A stretch of DNA of 64,000 nucleotides from Desulfatiglans anilini DSM 4660 (GTDB lineage: Bacteria > Desulfobacterota > DSM-4660 > Desulfatiglandales > Desulfatiglandaceae): contig NZ_AULM01000003.1 of assembly GCF_000422285.1 (NCBI RefSeq), forward strand, positions 62,001 to 126,000, in the 5' to 3' direction. Below are positions 1 to 9,701 of this stretch, in pieces (position 1 is the first letter of the stretch; each line of letters opens with the position of its first letter). A program made the translations under genes and the position numbers. The notes below the pieces were generated by a model, which saw only the letters and a list, made by a program, of their open reading frames with translations, did no database searches and had not been told where the DNA came from.

Positions 1-665
1 ATGCTGCTGCTCATCTTGTGGGCAACCACGGCGCCAGGCACGAACAGGCACCGCCAGCCCCTCAGTTGAGCCCTGAAGCTCAAATCCACATCCTCGTAAA
101 GCAGGAAGAAATGCTCCGGGAACAACCCGATTTCACGCAGCATATCGGTTCGGTAAAGCGCCGCCCCGGCGCAGGCGCCAAAGATCCACGCCTCCCTGTT
201 GAAATCCGACGCCGGGCGGCCGCGGCCGCGGATGACGCCGGCCCCCGCCTTCGAATATCCGGCGCCGGCGCAGTCTATCACCGTCGGGTTCCAATAGGAG
301 ACCATCTTCGACGCCGCAGACCCGGCCTCCGGGTTCCGCTCGAGGGCCGCCACCAGGTTTTCGAGCCAGTTGGGGGTAGGCACCGCGTCGTTGTTCAAAA
401 GCGCCACATAAGGCGTTTTCGCTTGAGCCATGGCGAGATTATTGGCCTTGCAGAAGCCGGTATTTTCGGAGAGCGCGATAAGCCTCACCCACGGACACCG
501 GGTCTCCAGAAACGGAACCGATCCATCCGTCGACCCGTTGTCCACCACCACCGTCTCGAATTCACGGAACGTCTGCTGTCTCAGTCCATCCAGGCATTCC
601 GGCAAAAGCGTCCTGCCGTTCCAGTTGACAATAATGACCGCCACCCGGCTAGGAGAGCTAACCAT
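1..665 (-). CDS. GT2 family glycosyltransferase (3' end outside window)
   Basis: Partial gene, read from an ATG at 665-663 to the window edge with no stop: 221 residues visible. It opens with the GT2 first strand VAVIIVNWNG, followed by VVDNGSTDGS and the DXD-region ALLNNDAVPTP, and reaches the EDVDLSFRAQLRGW block typical of rhamnosyltransferase-like GT2 enzymes. Such enzymes transfer a nucleotide-activated sugar to a growing glycan at the cytoplasmic face. The ATG overlaps the stop of the upstream GT2 gene by 8 bp, so the two are probably translationally coupled in the same minus-strand operon. The sugar specificity cannot be read from the sequence. Confidence 0.88.
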   Translation of the reverse strand, partial: MVSSPSRVAVIIVNWNGRTLLPECLDGLRQQTFREFETVVVDNGSTDGSVPFLETRCPWVRLIALSENTGFCKANNLAMAQAKTPYVALLNNDAVPTPNWLENLVAALERNPEAGSAASKMVSYWNPTVIDCAGAGYSKAGAGVIRGRGRPASDFNREAWIFGACAGAALYRTDMLREIGLFPEHFFLLYEDVDLSFRAQLRGWRCLFVPGAVVAHKMSSS

Positions 666-1560
666 GAACCGCTCCATGGAGCGAGCGCCTGCATAGGGCC
701 CACAAGGATCGCAGCCGCGGGAATCGCCCCCAATAGGGTTGGTACCCCCTCTCCCGCACAAATTCCTCGAAATATCCAGGCCATCGCCGGGGGCTTGGCG
801 CATCGGCATTCGAAAGCCGACCGCCCCGGACGTTTCCGAAGTACTTCCGCAGGGTCCCGGTGGTCTCCGCCTTTGCGCGATGGGCGAGTTTTCGGAAGGT
901 GTTCCCTCCATGAAGCCTGTAATAATACATTGGCGTGTCGATATAGAGCGGCTCGGTCAAGCAGAGCGCCCGCAGCAGAAAATCCCAGTCATGGCAGTAA
1001 AGATACGGTCTGAAGCCGTGAAGGGTCGCATAGATTTCCTTCGCCGCAAAAATATTCCCGGATGAAATGGCCACGTTCGAATCGAGCAGAGCGAATCCGA
1101 CCGAGGGATACCGGGCCATCTCAGCCTGTTTGCGATAAAAATATGCGGCGGTCTCGTTCGACGCATCCACTTCTGCCCCGTTTTCATCGATGCAGCGAAT
1201 GCCCGAAAAGGCCAGTTTCGCACCCGATTTCTCCAACCGCTCGACGAAATAAGCGACCCTCTCCGGCGCGAACAGATCATCGCTGTTCAGGATATTGATA
1301 TACTTGCCGCCGGCGAGCTTCAGTCCACGGTTGATCGCCGCCGCCGCACCGCGATTGCGTTGCCTGACAACGCGCAAGCCGCGACGGATTCGCCCAGCGG
1401 CCCTCTCGATGGCGGCTAAACTTCCGTCGCTGGAACCGTCATCGACCAAGATGATTTCGAGATTTTCATAGGTTTGGTCTTCTACCGAAAGGAGGGCGGC
1501 TTCTATGAACCGAGCGTGGTTATAGGAGGGAATGACAATCGATACTTTCGGGTAAAACAT
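658..1560 (-). CDS. GT2 family glycosyltransferase
   Basis: A 300-residue single-domain GT2 enzyme. The fold starts at once with KVSIVIPSYNHARFIEAAL, then ILVDDGSSDGS, and the metal-binding DXD-type motif NILNSDDLFAPE. A later block with HDWDFLLRAL and YYYRLHGG is typical of the acceptor half of bacterial polysaccharide GT2 proteins. It should transfer one sugar of the repeat unit in the cytoplasm. The start is an ATG directly before the first beta strand. It lies 26 bp downstream of the WbsX-like gene and overlaps the following GT2 gene, so it is mid-operon. Donor and acceptor are unknown. Confidence 0.9.
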   Translation of the reverse strand: MFYPKVSIVIPSYNHARFIEAALLSVEDQTYENLEIILVDDGSSDGSLAAIERAAGRIRRGLRVVRQRNRGAAAAINRGLKLAGGKYINILNSDDLFAPERVAYFVERLEKSGAKLAFSGIRCIDENGAEVDASNETAAYFYRKQAEMARYPSVGFALLDSNVAISSGNIFAAKEIYATLHGFRPYLYCHDWDFLLRALCLTEPLYIDTPMYYYRLHGGNTFRKLAHRAKAETTGTLRKYFGNVRGGRLSNADAPSPRRWPGYFEEFVRERGYQPYWGRFPRLRSLWALCRRSLHGAVHG

Positions 1561-1586
1561 CGCCGCACATCAGGAGATTCTATAGA

Positions 1587-2891
1587 TCAGGTCCATCGCC
1601 GCAGCACCTGCTTAAAGAGGCTGTGCCATCCATCCGCTCCGCCATTCCCCCGCATCCGCTTCAGCCGCATGATCCATCTCTCACTGAGCGTCGGAGGCGA
1701 GGCGGCAAAAGAAATCATCCGATAATCCACCAGAAAGATCTTTTCCGGCTGGGAAGCCAAAAACCGCGTCACTTCAGAAGCAGACGGGTCATTCATACCA
1801 TCATCCCACTCAATAGGCAAACGAAGACCGCAACACGCGCCTGTCAGCACCGCATTCCGCTTGGCCCGTTCGGTGGCGGCCAGGAATTGGTGTCCATAAC
1901 GCATATCGGGTTCGAGATGGCACCCTTCACCCCACTCGTTCCAGGCATTGATAAAGACCAGTTGCAGGTCCCCATCAAACCTCGAACGGGTTCTGGCGAT
2001 GGCCGACGCCAGCCAGAACTCGTATTTTTCGGGGGAAATATTGACAAAGCAATTGCTGCCGTTCTGACGCCGGGCTGTGTTGTCCCACGCAGGCATCACC
2101 GCCCTGAACAGGCAATAATCCGGGTCCTTCGACCGGATGCTGTTCAGAATCACCTCACGATAGTCATAAATGCTGCCTTCGTAGCGGCGGTTGACGACCC
2201 GCAGCCAAGGATTCATCCTGCGGCTGAAAACGCCGTGGGGCGGAAATTCGAGCGCCGAATCGAATCCATACGGCCTGGGATCGGTGATGCCGAAACTCTG
2301 CGCCGCGCACAGATGAACCCCCGGAAATCCTCGCCGATGGCACTCCTCGCGCCAGATCTCGGCGGTTGCCTTGGGGTCCGGCAACAAGTTGACGCGATAG
2401 ACGACCAGCAACGGCCGGCCGTCTATACAGATGTAGCGCCGGTCCTCGAACGCGGGAAAGAGGCTCTGTATGAAGGCCCTGTCATCGTAAGCCGAATGGG
2501 TTTGCGCAATCAGGATCTCCTGCTCGTCACCGTCCCACCGGCGGGTCCAGTTCTCGTTCGCCCAGCACAGACAAAAGGGCATATCCGGCCGGCCGGTTCT
2601 CAAGACCTCCTCGAACGGCCGCTCCAGAAGACGCCTGCCGTTGAACCAGTAATGATGATAGCAGAACCCGTCGATCCCGTAGGCACGGGCGAGTTCGGCC
2701 TGCACTTCACGGGTCTCCGGAACCCTCAAGTCATAAAACCCCAAATCGGAAGGGATGTGCGGCTGGTAATGCCCGACGAAATTGGGCCTGGCCTTCGCGA
2801 CATTGCGCCAATCCGTAAATCCTTTGCCCCACCAGAGATCGTTTTCCGGCACAGGGTGAAACTGGGGGAGATAAAAGGCGATGACTCTCAT
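1587..2891 (-). CDS. WbsX-like / GH99-like polysaccharide biosynthesis protein
   Basis: A 434-residue protein that begins MRVIAFYLPQFHPVPENDLW and continues with GFTDWRNVAKARPNF and CWANENWTRRWDG. These are hallmarks of the WbsX family (glycoside-hydrolase-99-like, annotated as glycosyltransferase WTXG/WbsX in O-antigen clusters). Further conserved blocks are YRVNLLPD, and NAWNEWGEGCHLEPD near residue 320. It is somewhat longer than the roughly 360-residue core because of a C-terminal extension. The family is repeatedly found in O-antigen and capsule loci, but its exact reaction is unsettled: it could be an endo-acting or transferase-like enzyme. It sits between the GT2 gene and the O-acetylation pair, all on the minus strand. 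Confidence 0.85.
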   Translation of the reverse strand: MRVIAFYLPQFHPVPENDLWWGKGFTDWRNVAKARPNFVGHYQPHIPSDLGFYDLRVPETREVQAELARAYGIDGFCYHHYWFNGRRLLERPFEEVLRTGRPDMPFCLCWANENWTRRWDGDEQEILIAQTHSAYDDRAFIQSLFPAFEDRRYICIDGRPLLVVYRVNLLPDPKATAEIWREECHRRGFPGVHLCAAQSFGITDPRPYGFDSALEFPPHGVFSRRMNPWLRVVNRRYEGSIYDYREVILNSIRSKDPDYCLFRAVMPAWDNTARRQNGSNCFVNISPEKYEFWLASAIARTRSRFDGDLQLVFINAWNEWGEGCHLEPDMRYGHQFLAATERAKRNAVLTGACCGLRLPIEWDDGMNDPSASEVTRFLASQPEKIFLVDYRMISFAASPPTLSERWIMRLKRMRGNGGADGWHSLFKQVLRRWT

Positions 2892-2921
2892 AATCGACCG
2901 GGATGCTCCATAGTCTTCTGT

Positions 2922-4568
2922 TCACATTCGATGGCTGTCGGAGCGGGTGCGCCAATCGAATCCATGCAACGTATAGGTTCCGGGAACCGCGCCGGGATCC
3001 AGACGCACACCCGCGGCGCATGCAGCCCTGGGGATCTCGATGTACATTTCGTTCAGGCCCCTCCGGACCGGCCTCCTGATGCTCTGCTCTTCACAGTGGT
3101 AAGGCCTGCCAGCCGTGTGGTAAAAGACCTGGAAGACCGTATCGGCCGGCGCCGTGAGGATGATGCGCATAATCGAGGAGCGGCCTTCATCCAGACTCGC
3201 AGGCGGCAGCCACAGCTGCGGATCACCGCCCCGGGAGACCACATCGAGGCCTTCCGGCCGGCCGGCGATCAGGACGTCTCCGAAGGTCCTGAGCCCGGGC
3301 AGGACTCCACCCTCGTATTTCAACACGGGCCAATCCGACAGCGAAAACCGCTCGGAGAGAAGGGCCTCCACATCCAGATCCGGCGTTGCCAGTACTTCCA
3401 TGAAGGACCGTTCGACGACTTCTTCAAAAATGACATCCGGCTTTGCCACCGCGATATACTTTTCGACGAGGCTGCGGTCGAAGTGCGTCCAAACGAAATC
3501 GATCTGGGCGAAATGCTCCGCCAAGAAATCCTCCAGGGAAACCAGGAAGGAGTCGCGAAAGGCCACGGCGCGCAGGCGGGACCGTTCGCAGCCCCTCGCA
3601 AAACCTGCCGATTCTCCGGGCACGATCGGTATGGACCGCCGGGCCGCCTCCAAGTCGACGGCCTCCGTTTTCTTCACGGCACAAGGCTTTTGAGGCCTCA
3701 AAAAAGGATAGGCCTCCCCGAATAGACCCCGAAGATCCAGCATCTGCGCCAGATCGCCGCCCGGCACATCAGCCGAGGTTTCGATCAGCCGGCTCCGCTC
3801 GAGCGGCTCCGCCTCGGGAAACCATTGATTAAATACGCGCATGATCTCCGTGTAGGCCCAGTACGCGCCCCTCGGGTTCCAGTGCGTGTCCGACAAAAGG
3901 TACAGCCGCTCATCCCCCTTTTTCGACCGGAGGATCTGCCGCAGGTCGAGCACCTGAAAATCGGACTCCCGGCCCATGTACGCCAGAAACTGGTCAAAGC
4001 GGGTCCGGCCTCTCTGCCGCCCAAGAAAGTCCGGAAGGAATTCCGGGTAGATCGAGTGCTTGCTCGGAGCGACGACAAAGAGATACCGGATGCCTTGATC
4101 AGCAAGCCAGTCGCGGCGGTTTTCAAGGACCAGCCTGGCCTTCGTCAACTCCTCCGGTGTCAGGGAGATGAGCCCTCGATGGTCCTCGATGCTGCGACAG
4201 CCTGTGTAGAAAAGCCACCCGTCCCTGCCGAGGACAACCTGTTCCTCCGGCGACCTCCGCAGCCATCTGACCTGCAGATAATTGAAGGCCTGGATGCACT
4301 CCCGCCGGAATCCAAAATGATCGTTCAGATAGGCCTCGAACCGGGCCGGGAATGACAGCACCGATCGAGTCGTCAACTCGAGGCGGGGGAGCTCCGCCAA
4401 CGTGCGCTTCTCGCTGTCTGAAAGGGCCGCCTTCGGTGTCAGCGCAGTCCGTATCAGAGGCGTCAAAAGGACCGCCAGGAAACAAATTATCCGCAGCGTC
4501 GCGAAAACTCTCCCCCGCCGCCCCCGGCCGCCCGCACCATGATTCACGATCCCTGAATCCAAAAACAC
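2922..4568 (-). CDS. AlgJ/AlgX-like SGNH O-acetyltransferase
   Basis: A 548-residue protein with one N-terminal membrane anchor (about residues 22-42, rich in L, I and V) followed by a periplasmic AlgX/AlgJ-like SGNH domain. Diagnostic blocks are GRDGWLFYTG, the catalytic-region SDTHWNPRGAYWAY (Asp/His near residue 225) and AFRDSFLVSLEDFL (Ser near 338; the family usually reads GDSF, so the preceding Arg is a deviation). Proteins of this type pass acetyl groups supplied by an MBOAT partner onto exported polysaccharide. The MBOAT gene lies immediately upstream. A C-terminal region after residue 400 resembles a beta-sandwich, possibly for glycan binding. The start is a GTG; a second GTG at 4547 is also possible. 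Confidence 0.87.
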   Translation of the reverse strand: MFLDSGIVNHGAGGRGRRGRVFATLRIICFLAVLLTPLIRTALTPKAALSDSEKRTLAELPRLELTTRSVLSFPARFEAYLNDHFGFRRECIQAFNYLQVRWLRRSPEEQVVLGRDGWLFYTGCRSIEDHRGLISLTPEELTKARLVLENRRDWLADQGIRYLFVVAPSKHSIYPEFLPDFLGRQRGRTRFDQFLAYMGRESDFQVLDLRQILRSKKGDERLYLLSDTHWNPRGAYWAYTEIMRVFNQWFPEAEPLERSRLIETSADVPGGDLAQMLDLRGLFGEAYPFLRPQKPCAVKKTEAVDLEAARRSIPIVPGESAGFARGCERSRLRAVAFRDSFLVSLEDFLAEHFAQIDFVWTHFDRSLVEKYIAVAKPDVIFEEVVERSFMEVLATPDLDVEALLSERFSLSDWPVLKYEGGVLPGLRTFGDVLIAGRPEGLDVVSRGGDPQLWLPPASLDEGRSSIMRIILTAPADTVFQVFYHTAGRPYHCEEQSIRRPVRRGLNEMYIEIPRAACAAGVRLDPGAVPGTYTLHGFDWRTRSDSHRM

Positions 4569-4742
4569 CTGTAAGCGTCATGCGCGGCGATGCTACGCCG
4601 CCGGAAAAAGCTGTGAAAGCGCTCGACACCCTTCCGCTTCAATGAAATGGTCGAACGTCCGTTTTCAGCACACATTGCGAATCGAAAAAATCCGCCGTTC
4701 AAAAGAGCGCGGGGACGAAAGCCGGGGAACTCTTCTGCTGCC

Positions 4743-6197
4743 CTAAAACCGAAAATAAATAAAGGGGTTGTAAGACCCAGCCGCGAGATAGAGGATCGAA
4801 CCCGCGAGCAGCAGCACGAAGGCCGCGTTTTCCAAAACCGCGGCAGCGCAACGGGGCATCACCCCGGCCACTCCCCCCGCGTTCTCACCAAGCCTCTGCA
4901 TCCAACCACGGACTGCAGGAAATACAGGCGTGGCAAATACAGCCCCGCAGAGCACCACTCCCCATGCCTGCCGATCCAGGTAGGCCTCCAGGGGATAGCG
5001 GAGTGCATCCCCGGCCGTCAGGCCCATCATCGCCTCGAGATAGCCCAGCGCTCCGGACAGCGTCTCGGCCCTGAAAAACACCCAGCCGCTCATAACGACC
5101 GCCAAAACATACCCATGTCGGATCGGCCGCCAGCAGCGCTCGAGCACGGAGCCGAAACCCAGGCGCTCCAACACCAGGAATGTCCCGTGAAAGAGCCCCC
5201 ACACCACGAAATTCCAGCTCGCGCCGTGCCAGAGGCCCACCAGGAAAAAGACCGTCGCCAGATTCGCATAGGTGCGGAGAGGCCCTTTCCGGCTGCCTCC
5301 AAGAGGAATGTAGAGATAATCACGAAACCAGGTCGAAAGCGAGATGTGCCAACGTCTCCAGAACCCCCTCATGGATCGGGAGACATAGGGGTAGTTGAAG
5401 TTTTCGAGAAAACGGAAGCCGAACATCCGCCCGAGTCCGATCGCCATATCGCTGTATCCGGAAAAATCGAAGTAGATCTGGATCGTGTAACAAACGATCC
5501 CGAGCCACGCCACCGGCGCGGTCAAATCTCCGGTGGAAACAGCGAAGATAGGGTCCGCTATGGCACCCGCATTGTTGGCAATCAACACCTTTTTGCCCAG
5601 ACCGAATACGAAGCGCTCCACTCCAGCGGCGAAATCAGCGAGACGCACGCGCCTTGACACGATCTGCCTGGCCAGATCGTGATAGCGGACGATCGGTCCG
5701 GCAATCAACTGAGGAAACAACGCAATATACAAGCCGATGTTCATGGGATTGCGTTGAGCCGGCGCAGCCCCACGGTAGACATCGATGATGTAGGACATGG
5801 ACTGAAAGGTGAAAAAGGAGATGCCGAGGGGCAGATGGCCGGGATCTATACCAGCCGCCGTCCGCCCGAGGATGGGGGACATGAGGAAGGAGAGGTTCTC
5901 GGCCAGGAACGCGCTGTACTTGAAAAAGACCAAAATCGCCAGATCGGCGGCGATGCCGATCCCCAGAATGAGACGCGCCCAACGACCGCCGCGGAAAGCG
6001 GCGATCAGGACTCCGACGGCGTAGTTGGCGGCGATGGATGCCAGCATGACGGCGACATAGAACACCTCGCCCCACGCATAGAAAACCAGGCTCGCCAACA
6101 GAAGCCAGGCATTCTGCCCTCTTCTTCCCAGCAGGAAATAGATGCCGAGCGTAACCGGCAGGAAGCAGAAGAGGAATATGATGGAACTGAATACCAT
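4743..6197 (-). CDS. MBOAT family O-acetyltransferase (AlgI-like)
   Basis: A 484-residue polytopic membrane protein with the membrane-bound O-acyltransferase signature. It shows FLPVTLGIYFLLGRR at the N-terminus, LGISFFTFQSMSYIIDVYRG, YFDFSGYSDMAIGLGRMFGF, the NFNYPYVSRSMRGFWRRWHI block, and the catalytic-histidine region HGASWNFVVWGLFHG (His near residues 323 and 337). AlgI-type MBOATs move acetyl groups from acetyl-CoA across the inner membrane to a periplasmic SGNH partner, here the gene directly downstream. The length is normal for the family. It ends 174 bp before the AlgJ-like gene and begins 12 bp after the methyltransferase, so all three are probably co-transcribed. Confidence 0.93.
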   Translation of the reverse strand: MVFSSIIFLFCFLPVTLGIYFLLGRRGQNAWLLLASLVFYAWGEVFYVAVMLASIAANYAVGVLIAAFRGGRWARLILGIGIAADLAILVFFKYSAFLAENLSFLMSPILGRTAAGIDPGHLPLGISFFTFQSMSYIIDVYRGAAPAQRNPMNIGLYIALFPQLIAGPIVRYHDLARQIVSRRVRLADFAAGVERFVFGLGKKVLIANNAGAIADPIFAVSTGDLTAPVAWLGIVCYTIQIYFDFSGYSDMAIGLGRMFGFRFLENFNYPYVSRSMRGFWRRWHISLSTWFRDYLYIPLGGSRKGPLRTYANLATVFFLVGLWHGASWNFVVWGLFHGTFLVLERLGFGSVLERCWRPIRHGYVLAVVMSGWVFFRAETLSGALGYLEAMMGLTAGDALRYPLEAYLDRQAWGVVLCGAVFATPVFPAVRGWMQRLGENAGGVAGVMPRCAAAVLENAAFVLLLAGSILYLAAGSYNPFIYFRF

Positions 6198-6209
6198 AAG
6201 GACGGCGCT

Positions 6210-7133
6210 CTACTTCATCGTTTTTCCTGCAAGGCAAAAGACATAATCGCTGGGAAGGACCTTTTCTCCGATCAGAATCCTCTCCAGCAGAATCAGCCCC
6301 TCGATGAGGCCCGCTCCGGCTTCATTGCGGTCGAAATTGAAGGCGATGTCGCTCAACAAGGGATGGAGGATCGTCCCGCCTGTCTCGGCAACCTCGATCA
6401 GGTCGAGATGCTTGGCTGCAAAATGCATGATCTCATCCGATCTGATCGATTCAGAAGGATCATGGGCCTTGATCGCCTCGATATCATATCGTTCGAGATG
6501 ATGCTTGATGCGGCCGTCAGCCGTTTTTTTATAGGGTTCCGGCAAAATGCGCAGAATCTCGTTCACGATGCGCAGCTGCCTGTCCGTAAATTGGAGGCGG
6601 CGCGGACCGATGTATTCCCGCATCATGAAAAGGCCCCCGGAACGCAGACCTTTGTTGATCTGATCAAACAGGTGATCGAGCCGTTCGACATGGTGAACCG
6701 TTCCGACGGCCCAGATGAAATCATAGACGTCCGGTTCGATCTCGATGGCATTCAGGTTCCGGCAAAGATAGTCAATGCCCTCGATCCCCCTCGAGCGCGC
6801 AATCCCCTGCTGCCTTTCAAGCAGACCCTCCGCAATGTCCACCACTTCGATCCGCTCGAAAAGCCCCCGTTCGAACAGGATCATTTCGCAGGCCGGATCC
6901 CCTTCATTGCAGCCTATGGACAGGCCCCGCAACCCCGTATTCCCGGTGCGGGCCTCCAATTCTCGGAGCGTCCAATCAAAATACCCGGTTTCGGCATCTC
7001 CGGTCATCATCTCGTTCTGGTAGCGCTGAACCGCCGGCAGGAGTTCCCAATAAAGCACCCGATCATCCCGCCGGTATTGTTCCTGCGAATGGTCCCAGAG
7101 CTCGGCCACCCTGTCCCGCTCATCGATATCCAT
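6210..7133 (-). CDS. class I SAM-dependent methyltransferase
   Basis: A 307-residue methyltransferase. Motif I is present as LRGLSIGCNEGDPACEM, motif II as EVVDIAEG, and the post-motif YDFIWAVGTVHHVERLDHLF is typical of class I SAM enzymes acting on small molecules or glycans. I place the start at the ATG at 7133, which follows an AAGGA ribosome-binding site 6 bases upstream; a GTG 30 bases earlier is the alternative. It probably methylates a sugar or chain end in this locus. It sits between the GT/methyltransferase fusion and the MBOAT gene with gaps of under 40 bp, so is part of the operon. The substrate is unknown. Confidence 0.85.
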   Translation of the reverse strand: MDIDERDRVAELWDHSQEQYRRDDRVLYWELLPAVQRYQNEMMTGDAETGYFDWTLRELEARTGNTGLRGLSIGCNEGDPACEMILFERGLFERIEVVDIAEGLLERQQGIARSRGIEGIDYLCRNLNAIEIEPDVYDFIWAVGTVHHVERLDHLFDQINKGLRSGGLFMMREYIGPRRLQFTDRQLRIVNEILRILPEPYKKTADGRIKHHLERYDIEAIKAHDPSESIRSDEIMHFAAKHLDLIEVAETGGTILHPLLSDIAFNFDRNEAGAGLIEGLILLERILIGEKVLPSDYVFCLAGKTMK

Positions 7134-7171
7134 GACAGTCCTTCGTCCCGCGCACCCGGGCACATCCCCCG

Positions 7172-9634
7172 TCAGAAACCCATTCCGTTCAGATAGCCGG
7201 TCTCGCCGCCCCAGCCGGTAACCTTAACGATGATCCCTTCGCGCAGGGAGATCCCCTGGCTGTTCAGCACGGGCGGCCGCCCCTCGAACTCCCAGCCCGA
7301 CATGACGAATTCATCCCTTTGGAAGTAATCCCTGACATCTGTCCGGGCATAACCCAGGGCCGCCTCGCCCACCTCACTCCCATCGCAATAGATCATGACC
7401 TGCTTGACAGGCGCACCTGTCTGACGGTCAGCCGCCCAGCCCCGCATATAAAAGGTTTGATCATCGGTAATCGTGATCGTGTCGATACTCCCGACCGGCC
7501 TGAAGGTGGGGACAAGCGTGCTCAGCGTGGGGATATAACGTTTCGAAAGGACATAGATGTCCTGTTGTTCGCACAACTCCTCCGCCATGCAGGTAAGATT
7601 GGTCATACCCAGCCGGGAAGCGAGACGCTCGAACCAGTCCTTCCGCACATAAGTGCTGCCATACTCCTCCTTCGAAAGGCTTCGGCTTTCACTGAAGGGG
7701 ATAAAGGTAAAACCGTCCTCCGCGAGCGGCACTCCTGGCGGAACGGCCTTCTCGCTGTGGGTCGAAAGGATCAGGACACCCTCATCCTCGAGCAGACCGT
7801 ACAGCCGGATCAGCCATTCTTCGAACCGGGCGGCGGGCAGATGGGAAAAGAGCGAACCGACGTAAACAATCTCGAACCTCTCTGGAAACCGAACCTCTGA
7901 AGGCTCTGTCTTCGAAAAAAAACCGTTCACCCCGAAAAAGCGCTCCTGAAATCTGACGGCATTCTGATAGATATCGCTCACCCAGATTTTTTGAGGATCC
8001 ATCACCTGAACCAGAAACCGCGAGACCCGGCCATAGCCGCAAGCGAAATCAAGGAAGCTTCCGACATCCTCAAACCTCCGTTGGGACGCCGTCACAATCT
8101 TCTGAATGGTTTCAAACGACATAAGACCCGATTTGAAATACCACCACAGCGCCTCATCCTCCCCCACATGGCCGAGGCTGTCGAGGTACATCTCATCCTC
8201 GCGGCTGACCCGGTAAACGAAGGCATCCGGATGTCTTGCAATCAGCTTGACAAGCGAGCGAACGACGGCTGGAGGCTCGAGGTCCGGATCACCCGCCGAA
8301 GCCGCGGACGACTTCTGCCTCGCCGCCCCCACCGGGGGCTCCCATCCGATGAAAGCTTTCATCTTCTCCAGAAATGCCCCATCGAACGACACATCCCAAT
8401 CCTGAGGCCACTTCACGCGTGATCCCCGGATGCGCCCGTCCCAATCCTCCACGCCTGCGGCCGCTTCGATAAGCGCATCACGAATGCCCTCAACCGTGGG
8501 GTCGGCCGGGATGAGATTCGTAGAAATGCCTTGCAGCACATCGACCGTTTTGTTCTCAAAGGTATTGGTCACCACCCGAATCCCGGCAGCGGCCATCTCG
8601 AGGGGAACAAGGCTCGGGTGCGGGCTCAGCATCAGGCTCAAGCCGACGTCGAAATGCGGCAGGAGATCACGGTACTCGTTCAGACTCATCTTCGGCAGAA
8701 GATTGAGGCGGGTCCCCGCCTCGTCGATCAGGATACAGTTGGGAGAGGACTGAAGCGATCCGATGCCGAAAAACTCCCACTTTCCCTGAAAGGCACCCTC
8801 GGCGATCGCCCCGGAAAGTGCGAGCATGCCGAGTTCGAAGCAGTTTCTCGCCGCATGGGTCTCAGGCCTTGCATAGAATACCAGACGCCTCACGGGCCGT
8901 TCCCTGAGCATCTCCTCGCTGACATCGAACCGGAGGATCGCGTTCTCGAAGGCGACGGAGTTCTTCTCACCTTCCTCAGGCGATTCCCGGAACAGCCCGA
9001 TCCGATTGCTGCGATGATAATCCATCAGGATCTTCGTCGAAAAAATACCATAGTGGGGGAGGTCATAGCTCATCCGGGACAGGACATGGAGGGAGCCCAG
9101 TTCATAAAAGATCGGTTCGTACTCCTGGCTCAGATAGATGAAGCGATCACCCGCCAGGGCACGCATGGTCAAATGAGCGATATGGGCACTCCAGCAGCTC
9201 GTCGCCACGATGGCATCCTGCGGATGGCATGGAATCGGATCTTTTCTGTCCGGCGCATACACCACTTCGACGCAATCGAAGAAGTCTTCGAGCCCTTCAT
9301 AGTCCCGGATCTTCCTGCACCATTCCATGGGCTCGAAATAGCATTCCTCGGTCACGATGATCCTTACCGGATACCCGGTGAGGGCCAGGCGCTTCGCCAG
9401 ACTGAAGACACTGATATACCCGCCGAAAAAATACTTGAAGTCGATGATGCCGATGAGCACGTTTACACGAGGGACAAAAGAATCGCGTACATCCAGATTC
9501 AGAGGACTGATCTTACGGCGGATGAACCGCACAGCCGGATGCTCTTCGGCTGCACGGTCCTCCATCACATTCAATAGGAGATCCTCTACCTGAACTTGCT
9601 TCTGCTCATCCGCTTTCCCATTTTCCATTCCCAT
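7172..9634 (-). CDS. WsaF-like GT4 glycosyltransferase fused to a methyltransferase
   Basis: An 820-residue multidomain protein. Residues about 50-430 resemble the WsaF-type rhamnosyltransferase fold (VNVLIGIIDFKYFFGGYIS, then IYLSQEYEPIFYELG and GLSLMLSPHPSLVPLEMAAAG). Residues about 450-690 form a class I methyltransferase (FLDFACGYGRVSRFLVQVMD; IVYVGSLFSHLP). The last 110 residues form a probable beta-sandwich with MRGWAADRQTGAPVKQVMIY and a distal RTDV and SGWEF pattern. The protein may add and methylate the same sugar. I use the ATG at 9634 preceded by GGAAGG; another ATG lies 6 bases further in. It is co-directional with the GT2 gene upstream, 67 bp away. The C-terminal domain recurs at the N-terminus of the next protein. 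Confidence 0.83.
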   Translation of the reverse strand: MGMENGKADEQKQVQVEDLLLNVMEDRAAEEHPAVRFIRRKISPLNLDVRDSFVPRVNVLIGIIDFKYFFGGYISVFSLAKRLALTGYPVRIIVTEECYFEPMEWCRKIRDYEGLEDFFDCVEVVYAPDRKDPIPCHPQDAIVATSCWSAHIAHLTMRALAGDRFIYLSQEYEPIFYELGSLHVLSRMSYDLPHYGIFSTKILMDYHRSNRIGLFRESPEEGEKNSVAFENAILRFDVSEEMLRERPVRRLVFYARPETHAARNCFELGMLALSGAIAEGAFQGKWEFFGIGSLQSSPNCILIDEAGTRLNLLPKMSLNEYRDLLPHFDVGLSLMLSPHPSLVPLEMAAAGIRVVTNTFENKTVDVLQGISTNLIPADPTVEGIRDALIEAAAGVEDWDGRIRGSRVKWPQDWDVSFDGAFLEKMKAFIGWEPPVGAARQKSSAASAGDPDLEPPAVVRSLVKLIARHPDAFVYRVSREDEMYLDSLGHVGEDEALWWYFKSGLMSFETIQKIVTASQRRFEDVGSFLDFACGYGRVSRFLVQVMDPQKIWVSDIYQNAVRFQERFFGVNGFFSKTEPSEVRFPERFEIVYVGSLFSHLPAARFEEWLIRLYGLLEDEGVLILSTHSEKAVPPGVPLAEDGFTFIPFSESRSLSKEEYGSTYVRKDWFERLASRLGMTNLTCMAEELCEQQDIYVLSKRYIPTLSTLVPTFRPVGSIDTITITDDQTFYMRGWAADRQTGAPVKQVMIYCDGSEVGEAALGYARTDVRDYFQRDEFVMSGWEFEGRPPVLNSQGISLREGIIVKVTGWGGETGYLNGMGF

Positions 9635-9701
9635 CACCTTCCAAAAAAACCTGAATCGTGCCCATCCGAAACGGAGCAGACATCAAAGCAGTGCGCCCAG
9701 G

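Noticed and set aside
1623-3725. A 700-codon open frame on the plus strand opposite the WbsX-like and AlgJ-like genes
   Set aside because: It is antisense to two genes with clear family motifs, rich in Pro, Arg and His, and lacks domains or a ribosome-binding site; it results from GC-rich codon bias.
5679-7196. A 505-codon plus-strand frame opposite the MBOAT and methyltransferase genes
   Set aside because: It crosses two real genes and their junction and has no protein-like motif.
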